64,000 nucleotides of DNA from Apteryx mantelli (lineage: Eukaryota > Chordata > Aves > Apterygiformes > Apterygidae): NCBI RefSeq assembly GCF_036417845.1, contig NC_089990.1:2120001-2184000 (forward strand), read 5' to 3'. Below are positions 40,101-50,596 of the stretch, piece by piece. The position numbers and the translations under genes are program-made. Numbering within the stretch: the first letter of the stretch is position 1; every line of letters begins with the position of its first letter. Under the pieces are notes generated by a model that was not told the DNA's origin, ran no database searches, and saw only the letters and a list, made by a program, of their open reading frames with translations.

Positions 40101-43100
40101 TGTATGCAAAAAGACAACGGCCTGGGGAACTCAAGAACATATGGTTACAGAGCTCTCAAGCCTACTCAGAAAACTCTCTTCTTTTGAACATCACCGAAAA
40201 AAAAAAAGCCCATCTGATCCCATTTAATTTTTTTTAAAGTTATTTTCTTTTTAAAATGTGTTAATTCAAAAGTAAATCAAACTGGTAACTTTGAATATCT
40301 CTGATAACACTTCAAATACCACATGCAGCTCTGAGCTGCCATAACTTAAGAAGAATGTAGAAGAGTGGAAAATGAGTGAGAATGGAAAAGCAAAGCTAGG
40401 AAAGGAGCCCAGTCTTGCTATTTTCATAGGCATAAATCACTCGCATTGACACCTCTGCTATAACAGCTGAACCTTTCGCTGAAGGTTAGGGAGCCCAGAG
40501 TTGCTAAGAAAGGGGCATTGAAAACCTTTGATAAGTAGCGTTATACGAGAATAAAAAAAAAAAGTGAATTGTGAGAAGACACTAAGAGAAATATCTCATG
40601 CTGCCCTGGGCAGGGGGTGGGGAGAAGACCTGATGCATGAGAGAGAGAGAGAGAGAGATACTGGCATAAGGCCCACATAACCTCAAACTAGGAGACACGA
40701 GTCTCCTATCCATAGTGTGCACGCTTGTTTCTAGCGGAGCCAAGCACAACCCACACTCCCCAGTCCCCTGGTGCTTCACAGCCCACCATCAGCTGCGATC
40801 GTCCATACCACCTAAGCACCTACTTTCACTTTGGAAGTAGGACTGCAGAAAAATCAAGTGCTAATGGAGCTCAATGAAGAGCCAACTCAGAGCCATCTGT
40901 TGTCTTACTAAAAGCAACCTTTTATGGCTAAGTAGTATCAAATTAAAAAAAAATAAAATCCTGATTGAATTTTACTAAGTGACAAGGTGACAAAGCCTGC
41001 AACAAAATATGTTAAGTATTTGGTAAGTTCAGTGGAAAAAATTAAGGCTTTCTTTTAACACCTGTTACAGATAAAATAATATCTTTACTGTTAAGAAAAG
41101 CCACAACCACAAGCACACTTAAATGTAAGAATAAGTTAACATTTACCTGAGATATATAACCGGGAGGCACAAATATGGGAGGCATAGAACCATTTGGGGA
41201 CATCATGGGAACGTGCGCTGGACCTGAAAAGTCAGAAGGTGCCACTTTTCCATCACACAAGGCTTTTACAAATTTTAGAGGCAACTTCTTTCAAATATAG
41301 CAGGTCGCTTCAGTTTATGAAAATGGGTATATAGATGAAAAGCCAGCATCTACATCCAAATCCATATTTATGGATCTACTTTTAGACAAGTAGATTTAGA
41401 AGCAAGGCTCAAACTATCCAGCAAAAAGTCAGTTAGGAAAGAAACTTATATAATCAAGAGCGCAAGTTTAACAAAGTGACTGTACCAAGTTTTCATCAAG
41501 AAAAATAATGCAATTTATGGCACCAAGGCTAACTCGTTTTCACATTCAAAATATCTGTTAAATATAATTTAATAACTTTCAGGAAGCACCCAGAATTTTA
41601 GATAAGTGTGGCTGTACATGTTGATTTTACAAAAAGAACAGATTAGATTTATCCCAACCTCCACGCTTATACAGCCAACATTTCTTTAATTGTACAAAAA
41701 CTAGCATAGATAAGTTTTAGTTCTTATATAGTGACAGCATTAAAAGTCTGTAGCAACAACATTCACAACTGAGCGAACATTTTGTTTTAATAAGAATATA
41801 TTATCTTTCACATCAAGCTGAAATAAGTATCCCTCTCAGAGATCTGATGAAAGTAAAATGGACACGTTTTATATAATGTCACTTGAAATGGTGAAAAATA
41901 TTCCAAAAATGGAAGTACTGATAAATTCAACTTGACTTACAGGAGACATTTTAAATCCCGTCTTAAATTTGCAGTTCTGTCACTCGGTAGCCACACAGGG
42001 AGGGTATTAATGCTTCCCTCAATATGAGCAGACTGCTAATGCCACTGCCTTACACTAAGGTAGGGTCACCCAGGGTCTATTAAAGTTGTTTACAGTAGTG
42101 TGGATTAAATCACACAAATTCATGCATTACTACTCAGAGATGACAGTTATACCCAAATTATTACTTATGAAAATGGCTGAAATGCCAGCCTTTCATAAAT
42201 TAGCAGCAAAGTCTGCAGAAAGGCAAGGAAGCTGGGCAATTTCCCAGTGCTGTCTTATTTGTGTTTAAAGTACAAACTAAAAGATCTTATTTATTGCATT
42301 GCAGAAAATCTAAAAATACATTTGACCTTATAGAAACAACTGCTGGTAGTAATTCTGCGATATCTGCAGAATAAGTCAAATATTTAGATTCAGTACTTCA
42401 GTCTTTCTTTTACCTTGAATACACTGAACGTGCCCATCTTCAGTTGTAATTGTAAAGGTTTCACCTGGGTTTACCTGCACAAGAATAACCTGTAAAAATC
42501 AAAAGACAAAAAAAGTTATTTTAGAGATTACTTGAGAAAAAACCTTTCCTTTATATTTACACATTAGACTCAAACAATACAGATCGTGACATTCTTAGCA
42601 TAAAAAGGGCAAGTTTAGAAACACTAACAAGTAGAACAAACTCCCCTCAGGCTTTGATATAAATTTTTTAATTTTGCATTTTTAGTATTTTTTTCTGATT
42701 ACTACCAACAGTTCTTCCCTTGATATACCCGAAATAGTTAGCCGTTTAATTTTCAATATTTTTCATTCTGACGTTTCTTCTTTTACTGAAACACTAAATT
42801 ATCTAAGATTCATCTTGCCTTCCAAACCTTCTCTATGAGATTATTTCAGTTTCGAGACTAAATTGACAAAGGCAGGACTCTGACCAAACAAATGAAAGTG
42901 TATGTATATACACACACACTTATATGCATGTATGCATATACACATACACACACATATATAAATAATATTCATATGTGTATATTCATACATACACACACAC
43001 AACATAAAAAGATGCTTTCCCCAAAACTCAACCATGTTTTTCCACTGAAAGCATGTTGGACAATATATTCTCTGATGATACCAATTAACTTAACAAAAGT

Positions 43101-46100
43101 ATGCAGTCCTTTGGAGGCTGAAAGAGGCAGTAAAGCAGGTATCTAGCACCTCTACAGCTCCCGGAAGGTCACATGCGTTTTGCATTTTCTCACGTGGTTG
43201 TGTGACCCTGTAGTTACAGCCATACAACAGTGAGGTTCATCAGATCAGTTGAACATGATCCTATTCACGTTCACAGAAATCAATGCAAATGTCTGCCAAA
43301 ATTTTTCCTCAGGCAGTCTAAATCATCATTTTGCTTGTGCTGGACAACAGAAATTAGAAACTATCGCCTCATTCTACCCCATTTATAACATGTGCTTCAG
43401 TTTTACTGTAACATATTAGCAACTCTACTACCAGAACTTTACAGTCAGATTACACTATATCAGATAGATATAGGTCTAATTGTTTAATAGAATGGGGATT
43501 TGGGCCATGTAAGAACTGCAAAGTTACACAGTTAAAATTCCACCATAGCAACAGTTAGCATGTAAAGGAGAAAGGCCATTATAAAAATTGAAATAATATA
43601 TATCTGTAAAACTAGTCATGAACAAACTTAACAAAATAAACTTGTGCCACTATGGAAGGAAGTATTTTTTGCATGCAAAGTACTGAATTACTGTGAAAAC
43701 TACTGATCTGCTTAGTTAAAGTAGAAATCATTAAACTATACATTGCACATAAATACCCTTGCTTGCATTGAATAGTATGCCTGAGAAGTGCTCCTTGTTT
43801 GCACAGAACTGGAGGCTTGCATAGATCTGTTACAGTTAAACTGTTTTGTGTGAAACAAGACTCAAAGGAGCAGATTGGTGTTAACTAGTGAGCATTTAAC
43901 AATTTTGCAGCTTCTGTACACTGCTATCATTTTTTTTTTTTTTAATTTATAACAGAGGATGTAGAAGCATAAAATGAAGACAGACCCTATTCTAATGACT
44001 TCACAGGATAGGAAACAATTTTAACTTACGTTACATGAATTGGTTCTGGAGATAAATAAAACACTGAATATCCCAGGAAAAAGTCTTCTAGTCAGTCAGT
44101 AATGTTTATTATGGTTCCACAAGAAGGATGGAAGACAGACAGCACTTTTAAGATGGCATGCTAAAAACACTGAAACCTCAGCAGATCTGTCCTTTTGGCA
44201 TATAAGCAAGTTTATAATTTTACCTCTACCAAATTTCAAGGAGTAAAGAGAGAAAAGCAATGTTACTTGTTTTAAGAAACACAGAACAGAAAATCACGGG
44301 CTGGGAAGAACATGGAAAGACGATGCCTGCCGAGAAGAGCAGTTGCTGGGGACAGACACACCACAAGGAGACAGGGCTCCCCAGGCAGATATTAAACCTC
44401 ATGACGAGTCTGAATCTCCAAGGGCTAGAAAAATTCATAGGCAGGCAAGGAATCCTCTCTGAAATTCAGTCTTTGAACAGCTACATGCTAGATCTTAGAA
44501 ACAGGATCCAATTGACTAAAGTTCTCACAAACAGTTCAGGAAACTATTAACCGAACCCAGCTAAAAGGATCGCAAGTAAGTGGTGTAGCCACACTACTGT
44601 AGAGCAGTTCAGAGACTGGAATTTCAGGAATGCACAGGGCAATGTCTTAGGGGAATGACTCACTGTAATTAATGAAGCAAATGCAGTTCCATCTACCTTC
44701 CATCAAGAAAAATTTCCAGGAAGCTTGAGTGCTTCTAATGAGTCAACCTAAGCCAAGTTAGAAGACAGACCAGTGCTAGGATTCACAATAACGTCAACAC
44801 CTTCAGATGTCTTGCACAACATTTCAGAACCAGTGGGATCAGCACAGTTTGGAAGCTATTTCAAAGCACTGGTCATTGTTTTGCTTTTATCCATTATTTG
44901 CACTATTTCCACTGCTTGAGTTCTTTTGGAAGAAGCAGCTTCCAGGCAACTTCCAACCTACTTAACCTTTATGTGAAATCAAACTAAATCAACTGGATGC
45001 TGCATCTGACTCTCTGAAGTGACCTGCCACCAAACAGTGCAAGTTTTATTTCTGAAAACAAAAACACTATATAATACTTTATAATTAGCCTGTCCTTTAC
45101 AGCACTGGCAGGAAAATAATTAAAAAAACCCTGCATTAATAAAGCTTCTAAATTAATACTCTATTTAAAAGCAAACTTCCAGATGAGAGACACTGTGGCT
45201 AATAGAAGACTCTCTGCTCCAGAGAAAGTGCAGCAAACAAAAGTGGCAAGTGTATTGCTATGTAACCAAGGAATGGCAACATGACATGATTGCTTATATA
45301 TGGCAGTGCTAGAATGAGAAAGGGGGAACATTAACATGACCCCCCCCTCCCCCCCCAAGGGAAGATAGATGCACCAATTTTCACTAGACAGATGCATTCA
45401 TTATTTTCAAAACAACTCAATTATAAGTTTGGGAGACTATCAGTCTTCAAGTCTACTCTTGAAAATGTGATTTTCCTTCTGCGCATCTCCAACTCATCTT
45501 TTTTACCCCACCCTGATTGCAAACGGTCTCCAACAGGTTCTGAAAACTTCAATGACTGTCACTTTCTTTGTGTCATTCAACACACGCTAGTATTATCCAC
45601 ACTGATCTACACGAATACATAGCTATGGAGCTGGCCTCCAGTTAGACCTACTTGATCTACTTTCCTCATGTAACATGAAACACAAGCTACCGTATAACCT
45701 CACGGCTGGTCAGTGTCTAAAATTTCATGTTGCTAATGCCAGAACTAGCTTAGATGCTCTTTAGTTTTGCCTATTACCAAACACAGTCACTGTACTTGTA
45801 TCTCCAAAGTTTGATGGAAAAAAAGTAGGATACACTCATTCCTCACTTTTTTTTAATTTTAAATAAAGCCTATCATTTTCACAAAGACATATACTATAAT
45901 CAAAACAACACAGACCTCTTCTCTTTCCCCTACTGTAACAGTTACGAAGGAAAGGAAATATCTTTTAAAACTTTCCCACATTTATGGTTTACCAGACCTT
46001 CAACAACTCAGGATTATTTTGTGGTACCCTGTTTGTCCATTGTACGTTCAAGTATGCCAAGGTCTTCACTGTTATCCTTTACAATTATTCCACATGACAG

Positions 46101-47344
46101 TTCTTATGTTCTGGAAACTTTTATGTAACTTTCCCTTTCAGATTAACCCATTAACTCTTAATGAAATTATTGTCAAATACTTACTTTCTTAAAGTCATAT
46201 CCTCATCAGATTAAAGCAATAGGCAGTTTTATTACTTGCTTCAACAAAATGATTATTTAAACCTGGGCACATAAAGCCTTCAAATTCACATTTTCTTTGT
46301 TATTCCTGCCAACAATAGCTATTTCGGTCTTTTAAAAAGAAACTTTTCTTTCCCACCTGACCAGTAACGTTTGCAACAGTTGGGGTAGGGGGAAGATGCT
46401 TCTTAATTAAGATTCAATGTTAAAATATCAGGAAGTATGTAATATTTCTGAATGCACATTAGAAGTCTATCTCCCAGCTATGTGAAGATACCTCAGCATT
46501 TGCAGTACAAGGCAGTCATCTTTTCCTGCCAAACAGTAAATTTACTTCTAGTTTACTGACACCTGTGTACTATCTTCTACTTCACTCCAAATGCTTTACC
46601 TTCACTTTTGCTTGCATTTCTAATCATAGGAGGCACTTTTGAATGGTTGTGTCCAATAAAATTCTAAAGTGTCAACTGAATATACTCAAGTTTCATCAGT
46701 GCGTTGTAATTATTAATGAAGATATCTAATATCAGGAAGCCAGAAGTCTTTCCTGTCTTCTGCATCTCCCTCCTATATGCTTCTCAGTTCAGAGTACTGC
46801 AGCCACTTTCTAGACTTTGCTGATTATTTTATATGAGCTTTAAACAGAGACTTCAAATCTTAGTGCTTTATTACATATTAAATCCATATCTTACATTTCT
46901 TCTTTTATTCTTGAATTTTGTAGTTTAATTTTGAAGCACTTAAATGTGTACTGCAAACCTTCCTTTCAATTTGCATTTATCTTTTAACATTTCCACTACA
47001 TTAATGTTTAATGATTTTCTTCCTCTTAACATTGAGACTGCTATTTTACTGACAATATTAGCGCTGAGAATGCTCTTCCAGCTTCTAAATCAGTACCACA
47101 GTTGCTTTCTTTCAAACCTCCTCCTCTTTCAAATATCAGAAAAGTTGTAAGGCAGTTTTTCTATCGTACACTTGAACATCAATCTCCCTACTACCACCGC
47201 AGCCGTGGAAAGACACGGCTTGTATGAAAGTCGAACAGATTTACTTGCCTGTTGTATGCTGTCCCCATTGACCATATGAGGTAGAAGTGGCACTTCGTTC
47301 AATAGAGGCGTAGCTTCTAATGGAGGCGGCTGGTCGGCCATCAT
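15338..47344 (-). CDS. FNDC3C1: FNDC3-family protein, likely FNDC3C1, 25 coding exons
   Basis: Exons in transcript order: 47344-47249, 42489-42414, 41223-41147, 37477-37237, 35726-35454, 33472-33417, 32205-32051, 31794-31735, 29945-29807, 28752-28699, 27788-27667, 27581-27407, 27143-27057, 26754-26616, 26062-25994, 25713-25595, 25498-25393, 24826-24651, 24110-23997, 23329-23180, 22575-22295, 20337-20125, 19385-19219, 17910-17789, 15655-15338. They total 3585 nt (1194 aa plus TAG) with every phase agreeing. Residues 1-270 form a Pro/His-rich N-terminus with the family signatures VILVQVNPGE and VPMMSPNGS. Nine fibronectin III domains span about 273-1142, and a membrane anchor at 1168-1191 ends in QYFVIK. 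Length matches FNDC3A/B (about 1200 aa). Family members are tail-anchored, ER/Golgi-type membrane proteins; mouse FNDC3A acts in spermatid adhesion. The symbol rests on TAF9B linkage; the N-terminus resembles FNDC3B and the body FNDC3A, so the paralogue call needs a tree. Exon 1 uses a GC donor; exon 13 uses GTTTGT. Confidence 0.9.
16315..16440. repeat. possible old CR1-like repeat fragment
   Basis: The segment containing GGTTCATCTAGCCTAGTGAC and a following ACTGGCAGG resembles the 'fill-in' motif (ggtccatctagcccagta...) common in old sauropsid CR1-type repeats. It is short and diverged, in the last intron of FNDC3C. Recognised by recall only. Confidence 0.35.
18203..18445 (-). repeat. CR1 LINE fragment, 3' end, minus orientation
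   Basis: Contains the CR1 3'-end hallmarks in reverse orientation: GGTTGGAAGGGACATCTGGA, GATCATCTGGTTCAACC, CAGGCTGCCCAGGACCATGT and GTCCAGTCGGGTTTTGAATA, then a diverged AACAATAAGGAAC segment. It is 5'-truncated and well diverged, so it is an old insertion. It lies in the FNDC3C intron between exons 23 and 24. Confidence 0.85.
25771..25806. repeat. exact 18-bp tandem duplication
   Basis: Two back-to-back identical copies of TCAGCATTGAAAATTCTC (25771-25788 and 25789-25806), directly after a poly(A) run, in the FNDC3C intron between exons 15 and 16. Perfect identity suggests a recent slippage event. Confidence 0.9.
34166..34195. repeat. (AC)15 microsatellite
   Basis: Uninterrupted dinucleotide run of 30 bases in the FNDC3C intron between exons 5 and 6. 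Likely polymorphic in the population. Confidence 0.95.
37380..37406 (-). repeat. FNDC3C1: in-frame (GGA)9 tract coding polyproline in FNDC3C exon 4
   Basis: Nine perfect trinucleotide units on the plus strand, read as nine consecutive CCT proline codons on the minus strand. They are followed downstream by histidine-rich stretches (HHHH; HPPHP). The tract is in frame with exon 4 (37237-37477). Pure codon use suggests replication slippage; length variation would stay in frame. Confidence 0.9.
40639..40658. repeat. (GA)10 microsatellite
   Basis: Uninterrupted GA dinucleotide run in the FNDC3C intron between exons 3 and 4. Confidence 0.9.
42899..43002. repeat. compound TG/TA/CA low-complexity tract
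   Basis: About 100 bases of mixed TATG, TATA, CATA and CACA steps, purine-pyrimidine alternating nearly throughout. It is in the first coding intron of FNDC3C, about 400 bases above exon 2. Typical decayed dinucleotide repeat. Confidence 0.85.
47247..47248 (-). other. FNDC3C1: non-canonical GC splice donor after FNDC3C exon 1
   Basis: On the minus strand the exon 1 end reads CAG followed by GCAAGT, a consensus GC-AG donor; the expected GTAAGT is absent. The next exon begins after a normal AG at 42490-42491. The reading frame QQ then VILVQVNPGE matches FNDC3 family members exactly at this junction, so the boundary is well supported. Confidence 0.85.
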
Positions 47345-47387
47345 GTCTGGAAATCATTCATTGACAACTGCTCGCGTTAACTGACTG
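47345..47387 (-). other. FNDC3C1: FNDC3C 5' leader segment in the start-codon exon
   Basis: The exon carrying the initiator ATG (tandem ATG ATG at 47344-47339) is preceded on the minus strand by 43 untranslated bases, then a polypyrimidine/AG acceptor at 47388-47389. The message therefore has at least one further upstream non-coding exon. In-frame stops in this leader support the chosen start. Confidence 0.6.
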
Positions 47388-49567
47388 CTAAAACAAAAAG
47401 AGAGGGCCAGTATTAGACTGAAGTCTCCCCCTAAAAATAATTCTCTGTTGTTGTTTTTTTGCCAAAGTCGGTACTGATATTTCAGAAGATAAATACACCA
47501 CTTCCTTCAGGACACTGTTTTTTTTCTTCCCCATAAAAGAAAGACAAACACGTTCACTGTGACATCAGTGGAATCATTTAATGACAACAATTCAGGAATA
47601 TTTGAAAACTCTAATCGCAAAGTATTATCAGATTTCAACACTTCACAACTCTCCCCCAAAATTTTCAAATAAAATGACTTCAACTGGAGACAAAAGTTAC
47701 TGCAAAACATCCACTTATAGCTTCATTGCACATTTTAAAACACATGCAAACTGAGTTTTAAAAGCACAGGGGGAATCACTGATCCTATATCCAAGTTCTA
47801 TACAATGGAATATACCCACAAAATCTAAGATATTCTCCTACTTCTCATTTTAAGTACCACATTTAAGCAATACACATTCTTCTTCCAAAAATATGTTCTT
47901 GAAACACATATTGTGCACGTTCAGCTCAGCACTCCATGAGTGATATACTGATAAAAATCAAAAATTCGCCTTACAGGCAATGCAATTACATAGTAGCATA
48001 ATTTACACTTACACAGCACCTCATTTTTAAATTTAGAGTTACAATTTCTAAAATGCTTATACTCCAGAACCTAAGTTTTAGGACAAATAATTCACATGTA
48101 CATTTCAGTCCGTGAGGTGATTAAAAAAAAAAAATACTGCAATTTCTCCAGTGCTGCAACATGTTATTAATACAAAAGTCTGACACACTGAAAACAAAGC
48201 TTAGGGCAAAACAAAAGAAAGAGTAGAGAACTTTGAAAAACATGTTTAACTGAGTATCACGGAGACTGGTAAATGGAAAAGCACTGTATAGTTCCCAGGC
48301 TTTTACTGTACAATCTATAATTACAGTAAGTCAAAATACAACCCAACTGTTAAAGAATTTCCAGTGTATCATTAATTCAGCGTCCATAAAAAGCACAAGA
48401 TAACAGGATGCAGGAAATGCTGACATTTCCTTCTCCCTTCCCGTTACCTCCTATAACCCAGATGGAAGACCAAACTGCATTTAGGACATTCCAATTCATT
48501 ACATTTATAAAAAACAACAAAAACAAAACCCTAAACTGTGCATAAACTGAGTTAGTCTATACACAACTGCTAAGATCTCATTCAGCTCCATATAACCAAT
48601 ATGGAAACAACAGTGGTGGGGTGGAGGGGAGGAGAAGGAAAATTCCTGACTACTTCTGCACTTGTAGCACTGCAGCTTCACCAGATTAGCAACAGTGGGA
48701 GAAATATCATAGCCTGACTGTCACCGTTTTTTCCGGTGATAACTCATTCCATTCAGAAAGGGTCTCTACTAAACTTTAGAAGGATTTCTTCTGGTATTAA
48801 CAAGGTAAAGAGACTCGTAGTATCTGTCCTTAAAAACATATTCTCTCTCGTTTGCAGAAGCATCTCAAAATAACTGATACAGTCACAAAGCCACAAAGCT
48901 CAAGATTATGAAACACCCAACACTGCCGAAGAAACAAGCTCCTTCCGCACACCAGCTGTTTTCCAGGTCTGCTCCAGTAACAGTATTTTAAGAGACTAAA
49001 TACCACTGCACAGGTGCAAGGGCTAGATATGACCTCTAAAGTTTAAATTTGAATCAGGTTTGCCTTAAATATACCCAACTATCTTAGCATGTTATTTGTT
49101 TCTTGAATAAAATGATCTTCCATCCATTTGCCAGATTTTGAACAACTGCTACCAAGAAAACGTACTCATCACATCGTATGCACCTACCCCACTTAAAAAT
49201 ACCTGTATTGCAACATCACCAGTCACTATGCTAAAATTAAGACAGTAGTTTCTTCCACTACAACTCTCCTTATTTTAGAGGTTTCTAGCTAAATCTTAAG
49301 AGAAATTGTTTCTCTAATAGGAAATTGGCATACACAAGCAGACTGAGGATACTTAACTTTTATACATATGTGCGTGTGCGTGCATGCATGCGCACACACA
49401 CAGGTTTTTTTTTTTTCTTTCAGTCTAAGAACTTCAAAGAAGACAGAAATTAGCACCTAGCATAAAGGGGAAAACCCTTCACCGAGAGCTACTAAACACG
49501 AATTCAACTGTTCAACTAAAACAACCAGCTGTGGAAAAACATGTTCTGAAACAAGTCCCAATACCAC
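47388..49567. other. first (leader) intron of FNDC3C, nothing else seen
   Basis: AT-rich sequence without recognised genes or interspersed repeats. Contains short purine runs and a T-rich/GT-GCAT patch near 49370-49420. Interpreted as the intron between the promoter exon and the start-codon exon. Confidence 0.4.
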
Positions 49568-49860
49568 CTGCAACTTTAAATAAACGTTTAAAGTTTCTAT
49601 CCTGGTCTCCTACACCACCACAGCACAGTCCTCTGCGGCTTTGCCTACACGAGCAAGCGGCCCAGGGCAGCAAGCGCAGACCTGCGGAGCGGAGCAGAGC
49701 AGCTGGTGCTGACACCCGCGTCCGCGCTGCCCTGCCGCGCCGGTCCCGCGGACGGCGGTCCCAGGCGGGAACGTGGTGGGGACTGCGCTACACGTCCTCC
49801 TGCAACGCTTCCTCCGGTTCAGCGTCACCTGAAAGGGAGCCGGTTCGGAGGCACTGAGAG
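49568..49860 (-). promoter_or_regulatory. FNDC3C1: CpG-rich block, likely FNDC3C promoter and leader exon
   Basis: Isolated GC- and CpG-rich island (densest 49620-49860) in otherwise AT-rich DNA, about 2.2 kb upstream of the FNDC3C start-codon exon. On the minus strand a usable donor (GTTGCAG followed by GTGGTA) sits at 49568/49567, which would define a non-coding first exon from about 49.85 kb down to 49568, spliced to the acceptor at 47388. Open frames across it hit stops after splicing, fitting a 5' UTR. Confidence 0.55.
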
Positions 49861-50439
49861 CTCTCTGCGAGGCAAAGGTGTGTTAGGTGGAAACAACTGG
49901 AAGACTTGTTTAGGATCCTGAATCCATTTCCTGATTATACAGATAATATTTATAGTCATACCTATATATACATACATGGCTGTATTTTACTTAGTGCTGC
50001 AACTTTGATTTTTCAGATTAAGAACTTACACTCTGAATATTATTAAATAAATGTTTTTATATGGTTAATGATAATTTCAGTAAATATAAATATAAAAACA
50101 GTAAATATAATTTCATGTTTTTGTAGGAACCTCCATATGGTCAGAGAAAATGGAAGTACTAGCATAAATGAGACCATTTTAATAAATATTGGGCAGTTTC
50201 ATCTGACTCCAAAAACGTAACATTTTGCTGTAAAGCTGAGTTCAGATGGCTGAAAGCGAACAAAATACTAATGACAAAGAGGAAGATCCCACTGTACACT
50301 AATAGATTTTGCTAAAAAATTGATTGTTACAGAGCACAGCTTCACTTGTTGAAAATACGGATACGGGGCAGCAAAACACATTGCTGCACTCAAAGGTACC
50401 ATCTCTGCTGGAAAGCAAACATGGGACTCAACCCCTCAC

Positions 50440-50596
50440 CAGGTTAATAGGTAAAACTTTTCCAGGGAAATAAAGCACACCAGAACATGATATCCACAGG
50501 TCCCCACTCCCAAGCCTCCATTTCATTCAAAGTAGGTGGTATTTGGATAAACACAAGTGAATCCTTGAAGAGTTGTTGCATACTCAACAAAGCTTC
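50440..50596 (-). other. candidate exon of unknown transcript
   Basis: Bounded on the minus strand by a strong acceptor (a T-rich tract then TTTCTTTTCAG) and a plausible donor (CCTG followed by GTGAGG). Length 157 nt. One frame is open for about 50 codons and stops just before the donor; the protein is not recognised. More likely non-coding, perhaps an alternative leader exon or lncRNA. Confidence 0.2.

Noticed and set aside
15338-47344. FNDC3 gene as FNDC3A or FNDC3B
   Set aside because: Similar to both across its length, but flanking TAF9B points to the FNDC3C1 locus, and the neighbouring receptor looks like neither plain MLNR nor plain GHSR. Kept as the main alternative pending a tree.
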